Assembly (NCBI RefSeq): GCF_028372415.1
Contig: NC_092873.1
Location: forward strand, 352,325,890-352,389,889
Source of the DNA: Notamacropus eugenii
Taxonomy: Eukaryota > Chordata > Mammalia > Diprotodontia > Macropodidae
Direction: 5' to 3'
Length of the DNA stretch: 64,000 bases
Below the pieces are notes generated by a model. The model did no database searches. It was given only the letters and a program-made list of their open reading frames with translations, and was not told where the DNA came from. Below are positions 48,860 through 60,286 of this stretch, piece by piece (position 1 is the stretch's first letter; each line of letters begins with the position of its first letter). The translations under genes and the position numbers were made by a program.

Positions 48860-50300
48860 CTGAGCTTTAGGGTAGAGGGATCGCAGTTTCATAAAACTCC
48901 TCAGCCAGAGCCTACAAGAAGGTCGGTGTGGAAGCTGAGCTCTCTCAGCGCAGCTGACACCAAGCCTACCTGACCCTCGACCTCGATCAGGAAAAGGGGA
49001 AATGGAGGGGCTGGTAAGGTGAAGCCCTTTCAGCCAAAGACAGCAACCGCCAAAGGCGGGGAAGGGGGCCTAGGGAGAGAGCCGGGACCTACCCGAGCCC
49101 TGCTTTCAACCCCTCCCATTCCCCTACTAGCCTGCCAGATGAGCTGTCCAACTAGTTGGGCCCCTTTCTGTCCATCCCGCCGGCTGCAGCGTCGCCTCAG
49201 ACATTGACACTGCGCAGAGAGGAGCCATAAAGGGGAGGGGGAGGAAGCTAGGGGACGGTGACCCAAGGCTGGGGAGCCAGAGCCTCCAGACTGTCGAGCC
49301 TTGGGCCATCATTCCACCTCCTCTCCCTAACCTCAGCTGCCGGGGACCAGACTACGTGAGCCGGACGCCTGGGTTCCTCTCCAGTGTTTAGCGGACTGAA
49401 AGGGTGAGCTAGTGCTGCAGGTAAGGGGTATTTCGGTTGGATCTCACGCGGATATTGACACAGAGTTGGTAGAGTAGGGGAGAGACGGGTTTTCTGCTCC
49501 AACCCCGCCCTCCTCTCCCCACCCCCAACTCCAAGACGTGGAATCGGCTGCCTCTGGACGAGTGGAACTGCAGGGACAGAACAGAGGTGGGGTTCAAGGA
49601 TGGATGGTGTGGAGAAAAGTGTGTGTATGGGGGCGGAGGTGTCTCTGATTCGCTTAAACCGTTAACTGTAACCTTGAGCCCAGGCCTAACCCGCCGCCCT
49701 CTCCTCTCCTGGGCCCACCGAGTTTCCTCGGCTATCAAGCGCATTTTTCAGCCCTCTTCTTCGTCCCTAGTGTGCATGAGGTGGGGGTAGGGGTGGAAAG
49801 ATAGAGAAAAGAAGGGAACTGGGGATCAGTGACATTTCCCGCCCGGCTCCACGCCATCAGATTCTGCTTCCCAAAGAAAATCTCGCAGTCACCGCATCCC
49901 CACCCCAGCCTGAGTCAACGACAGAACGAAAGATGGGGAGCCATCTTGCTAAAATAATCTTTACTCCCACCATCACCCCCCAGTCCCCGTCGGGTTTCAG
50001 ACAGGCTTATCAAGCCTTCGTTTTCCCGATTGCAATCTCGAGTTCAAAGAGGGTTCTGGGAGACACAGAACTCGTTTCCTCAGCAATTCGAGATGAGATA
50101 TTGGGGATGCGGCCAGGGAGGAAAAAGGATATTTTTTGTTTGTTTGATTGATTGATTGGTTTTGCCGATAAATCTTGCTTAAGCCCCCGTGTCTATTTTC
50201 CAGCTTTTGGGCCTTCCTCCATGCTTTTCACAGAGTGGTGTTAATGGTTTATTCGGGTCACCAAAAATCTTCGCCAGATCGGGGTAGAAAGGAGGCCCAG
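48860..50300. promoter_or_regulatory. GC-rich, CpG-containing unique region; candidate promoter or enhancer
   Basis: This is one of the clearest GC- and CpG-enriched stretches, with no repeat signature between the 48.4-48.76 kb microsatellite and about 50.3 kb. It holds a posterior-Hox-type CCATAAA (near 49225), a TTCAAAG TCF/LEF-like core (near 50043), and a GATTGATTGATTGG run (50146-50159) giving overlapping PBX-type cores. Several 60-110-codon open frames exist on both strands, but they overlap each other and show no known domain. It may be the promoter of a non-coding RNA, or a CpG-rich enhancer. Unproven. Confidence 0.35.
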
Positions 50301-53300
50301 GCCTCTCCTGTCCTAGGATTGTGTTAGTGAGAAGGAAGGAATCTGTTGGGTAGGAAATGGGGGTGGGAGAGATAGCTGGCGCTGGAAGAGCATTCCTGAG
50401 TCTGTATCGGGGTGAAATGGAGCCCCCAGCATAGGAATTTAAGCTGAAGGTCTGAGAACTGTGGAGCGAACTCCTTAGAATGTGCCTGCTCCGACTTGGG
50501 AGGGTGTAAGAGGTCTAAATCCCTATTTAGATGCATACGTGTTTGTTTAGCTGTAAAAAGAAGGCTAAGTATGAACGTGATAGAATATAGACAAGACCTG
50601 GTGGAATTCAGGTGGGGCACATGCTTATTGTAGCTGCTGTTTAAGGAGTGTTATAGGATGAGTCGGTGGCTTTGTGTATAGACACCTAGGGTTGAGCCTA
50701 GTGTGCTCAAATACTATAATGTGAATATACTAAATATAATATACATGTATATGTACAGTTATGCATTATGGCAGTTACAGAAACATGTCTGTGGCTAGAA
50801 TATTTGACTTAGTCTACGCTATGAAAAGTTTGTTGGAACTTTAATATCTTATTTCAATTTAATGTGGGTGGGTATCCCTCCAGTCTGAATGGATCTAAAA
50901 ATGTTGAACACCTAAAGCAAGAAGGGAAAGTTTTCAATCTGCCCTGAAAGTTGGAAAAAGGTATTCAGCCTGTCAGTTCCACAGACCATGCAACTCCTCA
51001 CTCCTGCCCCTAGAAACCAAAGAATCTGTTGATTTAAAAAAATGAATTCTCCTTATCTAACCCTACTTCGGGGGAACTACTGGAAACCCCTCTTTCACTA
51101 TCCAGAAGGTCAGAGAGCTGGGATCTAGTTCTCTTCTCTCTCCCTTCGACCTATTCTAAATTTTTTCTGTAGCTCTTTGTCCTACTCTCTACTCATCCAC
51201 CTGTAAACCAGTCACATAGCTGGCTTTACTCTGTTCCTAGCAAGTGCCAATCCCTTGAATGAAAACCAACCTCAAACTCCTAACACCCTTCTCTCCACTC
51301 TGAGAAAAGGGGTACTGAAAGAGGTCCGGTAACTTTCTTTTTGCTTAAAACTGCAGTCTAGGAGCCGACCTTTTCAAATAAGCCCTTTGTACTTCCACTC
51401 TAAGCCCCTTAACTGGGTTGATTCTCTCTAGTTTTCTCCATTTTGCTCTGTTTTCCAAATCCAGCATCTCGGAGGAAAATAAAGTTCAAATTGAGGTGGA
51501 ACCTTAAGCAAAGAGGGAGAAACTTTCAGGATTTTCTGTTTCCAATGTAAGCTTTTTTGCTGAGGAAGGGGTTTCATTTGGGTCCCTTTTCTCCCATGGA
51601 TTCTACAAATTTAGTTTTCCTAAAGATTGATTCCTTCCTCCCACTACCTCCCTCTCCTTCCAACCCTCAGCTGAAACAGGAGAATGTCAGACTAGACCTT
51701 ATATTTAGAGAAAAAAGGCCATTGGGTCCTACTCTTTTACCAAGCCCACAGCAGCTGTTTGTCTCTCCCTCCTTCAAGGGCTGTTTTCTTTCCTTTTCTG
51801 TCCTGCCTTTTGGATAAAGTCTGGGAGTGGGGGGAGAAACAGGGAGTTAGAGAGAGAAGGTAGGGATACTGGGACTTGTCCATCTCAGTGCCATTAAACT
51901 GCAATGATTTGGTCTATGTTGTCAGATTACCAGGGATTTAACCTGTTGTTCTCCTTGAACTAAGGGTTTGGGTTTGGGGGAATGTTTACTTGTTTTTAGC
52001 AAGATTATCTGTTTCCACTCAACTCAAGAAAGAAGGGGAGAATTAGGATTTGAAGTCAGGTAATTTGGACAGAAACAGCATTCTGCTGCTGCCATCCTCC
52101 CTCTTCAGCCTCCATTATTCCAGACTAAAAATATTTGCCCAAGTGTGCTTTCGACCGATCCAAGTGGCTCTGTTCTGCTTTTTGATTGACGCCTTCATTT
52201 TCCACTTGGCTCAGGATTTTGGCCTTTGGGCGAACCTTAGCAAAAGAGAATCAGAGACAAATAATGGAGACTCCCAAGAGGGGAGTTTTCCCAGCAGAAG
52301 AGAGATGGCTTTGGATTTAAGAGGGTAAGGAGTCCAGGGTTATTCCCCATGCTTGACTGTCTCTCCCGGTTCCCACCTTGTATGAACCCAGTGCAGAGAT
52401 TGGATTTAGAGCTGGAAGGAAACTTGGAAATAGCCTAACCCAACCCCTTCATATTTGGCTTTGGGACCCTAGGTGATAGTGACAGCAGAAGTAGCTGGAA
52501 AGAAGGTGGAGAGAGACAGCGAATTGCTCAGAAAGCAAAACATCCTAATGAAAATCTAAGAAATATTCTTGGTAACTTGGAGGCAGTGCCTAAGGATAAT
52601 TGCTTCATCTTTCCAGTTTGATTTGGATGCTTTGGTGGTGGAGGCAACTGGAGTGAGTTTACATGTCTTGGAATCAAACCTGGTTGTTTGACTGCACTGA
52701 AGGGGTGATAAGAGACCAGCAGACACGCAGTTCTGCTCTCCTAGCGTATGACTAGGAATTTGAACTAGGCCTTTCCTTCTCAACCACAAAGGTTCCAGTT
52801 TCTTAAGCAGAGGAAGGTAGTTCCGCTTCCTAGACCTCCCGCTTGGCCCAAGTTCTTTCATATGGGGGGGGGAGTAGGTAAGGAGGGGTTCTATGTATCG
52901 CCAAAACAACTGGAATGAATGTACTTGAATGAATGTAGGGGTGTGAAGGACCAAGGGTCCAGGGGAGGGGAGTCATCGGGTTCTCCATTTTCCTTTATGT
53001 ATAGACATTAGGATCTTGACCTTACCTGCCTTTCATGCTTAGGCCGGGTCCTTATGGCCCCAATGATCCAGATAATTCAGTCCAGATTCTTAGCCGGTTC
53101 ACTCAGACCTAAGCGAAGCTTATCCCTCATCTCTGAGACCCGAACCAAGCGCCTCAATGTTACACCTTTCACTTTTAGAGCTATCCCTGGATTATTCCTA
53201 GTCAGAGTCCTTAGTCAGGGTTTGTGGGAGGGGCCGCAGTGCCCTGGACTCCTTTCTGGGGCAAGAGTATGGGGAGGGTTTGCCGAGAAAGTCCTAACTG

Positions 53301-54960
53301 GAGCTACTTGGAAATTGAAGAATAAAGAATTTTCAGCCCTTGGTAAGCCAGTTAAGTTTCCCGTCAAGACTGACACCAGGGGACGGGCTGTCTCGGAAAA
53401 GTCAGGCAGCCATTGGCCAGGGCGCCGGAAGCTGTTTGTACTTCTTTTCTGAGAAATAAATCAATTCCCAGAGATCTAGTCGATAAAACAAAAAGGAGAA
53501 AGGAAAGAAATAAAAATGAAAAATAAGAGAAAAATTGTACCAAACCTCCTTCTATGGTCTTCACTCTTCTGAATTTTCTTGCAAGAATCCAGACCTTAAG
53601 GTTCTCGAGCCTTAATTTCTAGAGGGCAAAGGAATTACTTTCTCTCCCTTAACTAGAGTCTCCTTTCCTTCACTAGTTCCCTACTTTCCTCTACCCCTAC
53701 CCCGAGAAGCGAATGATCTGCCAAACTGCAATGGAATCACCTCCTTTTCACGGGGAAGTAAGAGTGAAGGGGTAAGCTCAGTTCCTGCCACAGCGAGGGA
53801 AGAACAGAAACTCGTACTGTAGATTGTCTCGGAGAAATGAGATCCCGGTGCCACTGATCGACTGCAGTTTGGCGAGGTCCTCGCTCCCCTCTCCCCGCCC
53901 CCCACCCCTCCCCACCTCCGGGCTGAAATCGCCTGGGCTACGGAGCAGCTGACGGCTCAGGCCTAGCTGATCAGCGGGCAAAAGGGAGTGGCAGCGAGGC
54001 CACTGGTTTGAGAAGTGAGGAGGAGATCCTCCAACACAGTTCAGAGCTCCAATTGTTGCCTAGCCAAGTGCAGAAGGGAATAGAAGCCATCCTCAGAGGC
54101 CATGGGATGCCCTAGAGAGGTCTGGAGTCTGCAAAGTCGGAGATGGAAAGGAAGCCCAAGGTGGGTATTAGCTAGGGAAATATTCCCACACCCGCTGCCC
54201 CAACCCTGATTCCCTCAACTGTACTGGGGAGTTCCTTGAGAGGCGTGCCTGGTGAGATTTAGGCAAGAGTCTTTAGTTTTACTCCTATGAAGGCAGTTTC
54301 CTTAGTAAAATCCAGGTGTTTCTTTTTAAACGGAAAAGAAGAATATTGTGCCCTTGCTCGTGGAGGAGAAGAACGAGAGAGAAGAAAATCAGAGAAAGAT
54401 TATTAATGCTGTGATCACTCATCTTCTGAAGAAGCTAGTGGAGTTGGGAAAAGGTGGATGAAGACCTAAAGAGAGTTTGTCAGAGGAAAAAACTATTAAC
54501 CTCACTCTAGACCTCACTGCCAAAGCTCCGATAGAGACTGCTGGGTGACCTGCAAACAATACAGTGGTTTGGCAGAAGGGAAAAGAGGGAGAGGAAAGAG
54601 CTCTCACTCCAGCCGCCAGAGGCATGAGGGTTAGGGAAATTCGGTGGACGGAGGGTGGGGTCCCCTGTGCTGACGCCCCAGGACAGATGTTAGAGACCAA
54701 CAGTTGGAAGGCCAGCAGATAGACATCTGTATGCAGGCTTTCTCTCTCTCTCCCCTCCTTCTTTGGGTGCCAAGATGGGTGAGTAAGCTTCTTTCTCGAT
54801 GTCTTCTACGGAAAGCCTGGAGTTGGTTCGGTCCCTTTCTTGACGACCACAAACTAAAAGCCACCTGGTAGCAGTTAACGAAAGCAAGGAATTTCAGCGA
54901 GCGGAGAGTGACTAATGTTCCCTGTTCCTCTTCTGACTCTTCGCTTTCTCTTTCCCGGAC
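50300..54960. other. Long repeat-poor stretch, no gene recognised
   Basis: About 4.7 kb with almost no repeat signature. Open frames of up to 132 codons (52556-52954 minus; 53054-53452 plus) show no domain, signal peptide or codon pattern I can support. GC- and CpG-rich spots occur at 53.2-53.45 and 53.86-54.0 kb, the first with an ATTGGCC (inverted CCAAT) near 53413. Compared with the first 46 kb, the lack of insertions is itself a hint of constraint. Confidence 0.4.
52040..52330. promoter_or_regulatory. Repeat-free stretch with PBX/PREP motif
   Basis: No repeat signature is visible. It contains TTTGATTGACGCC near 52181-52193, a good PBX/PREP-type TGATTGAC core (52183-52190). A 92-codon open frame crosses it but has no recognisable domain, so I read it as chance. 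It could be a Hox-cluster regulatory element; this is a weak inference. Confidence 0.25.
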
Positions 54961-55165
54961 GAATTTCTACTCTTTCGGATGAAAGATAAATAAATAAACA
55001 AGCTTAAAAAAATCTGCATTGTCGCTGCAGTCCTGGCCACTTTATCCTCCCTAAACTGGGCTATTAATCAGATGCCATTAAGGAGCCGGAGGAGCTTTAA
55101 TTGGCCCGTTCGGATGAAAGAGGGGGGCCCTAAGGAGGCTATTAAAATAATAATAATGATGGGGA
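54960..55165. promoter_or_regulatory. Homeodomain-site cluster, candidate conserved non-coding element
   Basis: A repeat-free stretch dense in homeodomain-type cores: ATAAATAAATAAA near 54985, ACTTTATCC at 55040, CTATTAATCAG at 55061-55071, GCCATTAAGG at 55074-55083, CTTTAATTGG at 55095-55104, and an ATTAAAATAATAATAATGATGG run ending near 55162. An exact 13-bp direct repeat, TTCGGATGAAAGA, occurs at 54974-54986 and 55109-55121. The clustering suggests a Hox-type enhancer or auto-/cross-regulatory element. No coding potential is visible. Function is inferred. Confidence 0.4.
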
Positions 55166-55169
55166 AAGG

Positions 55170-56060
55170 CAACCATGGCTCGGCCTGGCCCTCCCCGCGT
55201 GCCCCGGGCTCCCGCTGGGTCCAGCCTCCTGCTTAGCTCAGGGTTTTTCTCCGCTACCTACCAAGAGGGCCTTTCCTTTTGCTCTCTCTCAATTTGTTTT
55301 CTCTTCTCTCCCCTTCCCTCTCTCCCTTCGTTTCTCTTTCTTTTCTCTCATTTCTATTGATATCTATTTCTGTCTGAGTCTCTCCCCTAGTTCATCCCCA
55401 TTCTCTACTCTTAGTTTCCAGCCCTGGAAACCTTTAAGGTCAAGGCGAAAATTACCATGTCACTACCTGGCTACCTAAGAGCCTAAACCACCAATCAGCC
55501 CCGGTGCCACTTGAGAATTGAACCCGAGATTAAAACCCAGAGAAAAAACCTAGGATGTGAGAGGATGAGGAGTGCTTCTGTGCCGGTGTATGGACAGACA
55601 GAGAGATGCCAAATACAACTGAGTTTAGAGCAAATGTAAATGCATTCCATTTCAAATTCAGGAAATTCTCCATAGAACTAGGGGTAAAAAATAGAATACA
55701 TTCCACATATGGTTTGTGTTCTATCCCTGTGTCCAGACACAGGAAGAAGAGTGTATTTTGTAAGTATGTCTTGGATCTGAACTTTCTAGTGAAAATCCCA
55801 GAGTGTAGCAGTACATGTAATTGTGACTATATTTTATTCGTTATTAATAATTTACTATGAATGCATTTATATGAGAACTTTACAGATTTTTATGTATAGC
55901 TAAAAGACTCATGTACAAAAACATAGATTCTCTTGTTATTATACATACATGTATATGCATAACTATGTATATATGCCCACAAAGCAGAATACATATATTT
56001 TCTAAACCTGTTATTTCACTGGTTTACCTTTTACCTATCAGTAAAGGAAATCCCTCCACT
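55170..56060. other. Unique sequence, CT-rich at its start
   Basis: Pyrimidine-rich at 55280-55400, then AT-rich unique DNA. No gene, no clear repeat. Confidence 0.35.
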
Positions 56061-56089
56061 AATGCTAATTCATAATCTGACAGTAATTT

Positions 56090-56225
56090 AAAATTTTATA
56101 GAATTCCCTGAGGCTTTGAGAGTTTAAATCTTTTACCCTTGGTCACATAAGTTCAATGTCAGAGGCAGGTTTAAAACTCAGGTCTTCCTGACTCCATGAC
56201 CTCCCTCTAGCGTCTAAGCCATTTT
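56090..56225 (+). mobile_element. MIR-type SINE fragment
   Basis: AGTTTAAATCTTTTACCCTT, TTTAAAACTCAGGTCTTCCT, CCTCTAGCGTCTAAGCCATT. Confidence 0.6.
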
Positions 56226-56620
56226 TCTTCTCATATATATATATTCATATTATGTTTATATATACATATATGTATGCACTGTTACATGCATAGATACACA
56301 TGCATGCTGTGTGTGTGTGTGTGTACATCAATATCAGTGTTTGTCCTATCTGCATGCATCCCCTCCATGATTTTATGGACGTTATTACTGTGGGCAAAAT
56401 AAAATGATAATAACAATTCCCTGATGTCTATTGCTGAGTCTCCCTTGACTTACTTAGGTAGGTCAAGCATTAGGAGCAATGCACAGGCCTAACACAAAGC
56501 ATGTCCAAGAGCCTGAGATCCTTCTGGCAAAACCTGGGTGAGCTCAGGGTTACTGCTGCTTCTGACTCATTGCATAGGATTTTAGTGGAAGATCTATACT
56601 ACATGTCAGTCTTTGTATAT

Positions 56621-56669
<49 letters not shown>
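56621..56669. repeat. (CA)n microsatellite
   Basis: About 24 CA units. Confidence 0.95.
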
Positions 56670-56671
<2 letters not shown>

Positions 56672-57100
56672 AGGTATCTCCCTATCACTTAGCACCACAC
56701 ATATCACCAAAAGGTTGCCTTAAAATAAAGGGGAAAGTGCAAATACTTCAATATGCTAAGAGTTCATTTTCCCCTTCATCTTCTCCGTTATTATGATTAT
56801 CTGATGGTAATCACTCAGAGTCAGGGCAACCTGACAAAAATACTTTTGCATAATTCATACATACATACCCATATGTACTCACAGGATATATGCAAGAATA
56901 CATGCATATAGATATAATAATAATATTATATATATAACATTAAAAAGGCCTTTTATTCACCCATTTGTTTCATCTCCTTTGTTTCTGTGGGATATTTTGA
57001 TTCAGAGAGCACCTGAAGTTTTTAGAAATAAGTGTCTTAAAAATAGGACCTATGGGCATTCCCTTTTTTGTCTCAGAGATTCAGAAAGTTAGTGCAGTCC

Positions 57101-57141
57101 TAGCCCAGCCTAGCCCAGCCTAGCCCATCCTAGCCCCAGCC
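57101..57141 (+). repeat. Four-copy 10-bp tandem repeat (TAGCCCAGCC)
   Basis: TAGCCCAGCC twice exactly, then TAGCCCATCC and TAGCCCCAGCC, in otherwise unique DNA 0.65 kb before the promoter-like cluster. Confidence 0.9.
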
Positions 57142-57749
57142 GTGCAGGAGAAGACCGGAAAATGAGCAAAAGGGAACTTGAGTTTGGATTCGAGGTTGGG
57201 AAGGTTGGCAAAGAAACAGGTCCATGGAGATGAAGCCTTTAGCTCTGCCAAGGGCGACCTCAGGTGGAAGAGGGCCTTTCCTTTTGCTTCTATCAAAATT
57301 CGATATCATTTCTTCTTAAGCGGGTCACTCCTTGGTAGGATACCCCGAGGATCTTATTCTGATCAGGAAAGGAGGCTTGCGAAAGTAAGTTTTTTTGTTC
57401 CTCAGTTTCCTCGTCTTTAAGATTCTTTCCATTCTGTGGGTCTTTGGTTCTACTTGGCGCTAAATTAAGAAATCTCCATCTGCCAGGAAGATTATCGCTC
57501 TGACTTAAACCAAGTTGATGGTCACAGTTTAGGCTCCAAAAATTTTGATCCGGGATTTGAAACATCAGATTGGCTAGCTGTATTAACTAATCTAATTCAC
57601 CCATTTCCTTAGCCTCTTAACAGCAGGCCGGCCTACTGTCTACTGGACCACAATGCCACCTGTTGAAAAGAAAAGATTCCATGTACAACCTTCGTTTCCC
57701 AGATACCAAATAGTAGTTATGATGGATTTCGGTCCCCCACCCCCATTTT

Positions 57750-58115
57750 GACCGGTTGATTGACTGAATTAGCCCAATCACCTGCTTGCTTAGGATTCTT
57801 GGGAAATGTAAACTTTTGTTTGTTTTTCTGGAAGGAGGGGATTAGTAAGGAAAGTTTATTCTCCCACCTCTCCCGGCTTCCTCTCCGGATGCAAATAGGC
57901 TATGCAAATAAGTACTTCTTTTCATCTTCCTGGAAGAGGCACCCGGCTCCCCCCCTTCCCCCTCCTTACCCCCCTCCTCCCTCCCCCGCCTCCTCGCTCC
58001 ATTTGTGAAATTGAAATGCGCGCATCTGGATCGGCTCAGCACCGAGACATAAAAACCAGACTCCTAGTAGTCATTACAAGTTCGGCTCCTCGGCGTCAGC
58101 TAAAGAGACTCGCTT
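57750..58115 (+). promoter_or_regulatory. Promoter-like motif cluster upstream of the Hox10 relic
   Basis: In order: a PBX/PREP-type TGATTGAC at 57757-57764, a CCAATCA at 57774-57780, two exact octamer motifs ATGCAAAT at 57889-57896 and 57902-57909 (13-bp spacing), a CT-rich run at 57945-57995, a CpG-containing stretch near 58016-58022, and an ACATAAAAA element near 58047. Octamer, CCAAT and PBX/PREP sites recur in Hox promoters and enhancers. The cluster lies about 4 kb 5' of the homeobox exon on the same strand, so it may be the former promoter of that gene or an enhancer. This is inferred from motifs only; no transcription start is shown. Confidence 0.4.
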
Positions 58116-59348
58116 CCTTTTCTAGGGCTTAGTCTAGACGGTGTCCGGAAAAAGGCAGTGATCCAGCCAGTTCAGGTCAATACTAGAAACTCGCCTTTCT
58201 CCCAAGGAAAAGGCCTAACTGTGGGTATCAACCTGGATATTTTAAAAAGTGATTTGGAGCATGCATGATTTCAGTTGTTCCCTCAGTTCTTCCCTTTCTT
58301 TCAGTGTTCTAGCCCTCCTGGTGTAGTGGCAGGGTCGGGGACGCCTAAGCGAAACAGGAGTTAGGACATCAGTTTTCTTATCTGCAAAAAAAGGTATTTT
58401 AATAGTTTTACGATTTTTCTGTGTTCCTGAACTTTTCCCTAAACTGGTTTTTCTACAGCACTAAGTGGGTTGGGTGGATAATTCAGCCCTCTCCCCCTAC
58501 TCCAATTAAAAAAAAAATAAAAAGAAAACCCCCCAACTGCATGAACTAGTTTTCTTCGGCCTTGAACGCGTGGCCTAAATGGTCTTTAATTAGAGCAGAA
58601 GAAAATATATCTGGTTTCTCTTCCTCCCTCTAGTGCTCCAGAACTTTGCTAATTAAACACCCACTCCCCCCACCCCCCACTAATTTCGTGCTTTTGAGAG
58701 TTTCCGACAGAGGCTCTGCAGCCCCTAGCCATCTCTCTGACTGTACCTCCTTTGCTCCTCCTGTCCCCTGCCCCCATAGGTTCGGGAGTCGCCAAGCTGA
58801 GGATAGGGTCTCCGAGGTGGAGTTGGCCTCATTTTGGCAAACAAAGGAGGGGACTCCTTCCCCCGACCCTGCCCTATTCTGCCTCCCCTTCGCAGTTCCC
58901 CAGTATAAGTCTTTGGACCTGAAGGCGACACACGTGGCATTCTCTGGAACTGGCCAGAAGTTCCAGCCACAGCAGGTTCGTCCCCCTTTTCACATCACAG
59001 GAGGTGCGCTTCCGGCAGGAAAGAGACCTAACTGTCCTCGAAAAGAGAGTTAAGAGTTACATCTCCTTCAGGGATGGGGTCGTCGCTGCTTGTCTGGAGC
59101 ACATTGAAGGGAATCTTTCACTATCTATTCTAATGCTTTACTATTGGGCAGACACACAGGCTGAATCACCATAGGAAGGCGTCAGGATTTGCTCCTATCA
59201 CTTAAAATGAGTCTCCACTGAAACTGTGCAGGAAATGAGTATTTTTTTTGCTTCAGGCTTCATTCAGAATCACCTTATGAAACCATTCATTCACTTTCCT
59301 CCCCCAAATAATTCCACACGTATGAATCTGGACTCAGGGGTTTGCTTC

Positions 59349-59349
<1 letters not shown>

Positions 59350-59387
<38 letters not shown>
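59350..59387. repeat. (CA)n microsatellite
   Basis: About 18 CA units. Confidence 0.95.
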
Positions 59388-59734
59388 TTTCTAAGAAGGG
59401 GGGCTGATTTTTCGTAATGGAGGCAGTTGTCTAAAAAATTCCAGTGTAAAGAAAGGGAGAACACTTCGATACACACCCCTTTTTCCCTCTCTCCATCAGT
59501 CTTAAGTAGGTTTGTGCCTGAGTGAATGTTTCAGATAATTGCCTCAATTCTCCCATTCACTTTGTGAGTGTAGAAATGGACCGTTAATGTTTCCAGCATC
59601 AGGGACTTTGGGGAAAGATATTTTAAGTGAAATGGTCTTTGCTTCTTTGGGTATAGGAGGATTGAGGACTTTTGGTTTAATCATTGCTTCCATTTAGGCA
59701 CAATTCACAGTGTTAAGAAAATTTCCTGAACACA

Positions 59735-59825
59735 CAGGGAGAGTAACCAATTTGTCTTGGGACACAGCTAATAAGTACAGCAGGTAGCATTTGAACTCAG
59801 GTCTTCCTGAATCTGAGACTGATCT
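59735..59825 (+). mobile_element. MIR-type SINE tail
   Basis: TTGGGACACAGCTAATAAGT and TTTGAACTCAGGTCTTCCTG. Confidence 0.55.
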
Positions 59826-60051
59826 GCTATTCAAGCCTGTCTCTCATAATGGGAGATTGGAAAAAATCAAGAGATATAATGGCTCTGTAGGTTTTTATTT
59901 GCGTATAGCCTGGTTCTTTCTCAAGTGTCTCTGTGGAATGCTGATTCTGTGCACCTTCCCTGCTTACTAATTATCTGTTTCTGGTGATACTGGAGGAAAG
60001 AAATTAAGAACATTAGGAACTGGGAAATAGAAAATCAGATGTAGGGATTTT

Positions 60052-60286
60052 GTTGTTGCTGCTCTTGTTCAGTCGGTTCCGACTTTTCATGACCCCATTT
60101 GAGGATTTCTTGGCAAAAATGCTGGAGTGGTTTGCTATTTCATTTTTCAGCTCATTTTACAGGTGAGAAAATTGAGGCAAACAGGGTTAAGTGACTTGCC
60201 CAGGGTGACAGAGCTAAGAAGTGTATGAGGTCAGATTTAAACTCAGGTCTTCCAGACTCCAGGTCCTCAGTATATCCAGCTGTCCG
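60052..60286 (+). mobile_element. Marsupial SINE with exact 11-bp target-site duplication
   Basis: GTAGGGATTTT occurs exactly at 60041-60051 and 60287-60297. The body runs from TTGCTGCTCTTGTTCAGTCG through GGGTTAAGTGACTTGCCCAG and CTCAGGTCTTCCAGACTCCA. Same family as 1.6 and 35.6 kb. It lies about 1.9 kb upstream of the Hox exon, in what would be the intron. Confidence 0.9.

Larger units (their letters stand above)
58140..60040. other. Unique DNA between the promoter-like cluster and the Hox exon; exon 1 not identified
   Basis: If 57.75-58.1 kb was the promoter, Hox exon 1 should fall here. I find no conserved start, PGYFRLSQ-like block or other Hox10 exon-1 motif. A 135-codon open frame at 58646-59053 (plus) lies in a GC-rich patch but has no similarity I can name. 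Exon 1 is either decayed beyond reading or absent. Confidence 0.35.

Noticed and set aside
49030-49744. PRAC1/PRAC2-like small gene in the GC-rich region
   Set aside because: None of the small frames resembles the PRAC proteins as I remember them.
52050-53452. Open frames of 92-132 codons on both strands in the repeat-poor region
   Set aside because: They overlap, lack domains and splice context, and the DNA is better explained as non-coding regulatory sequence.
58646-59053. 135-codon open frame as Hox exon 1
   Set aside because: No Hox10 exon-1 motif. A GC-rich patch alone can stay open for this length.
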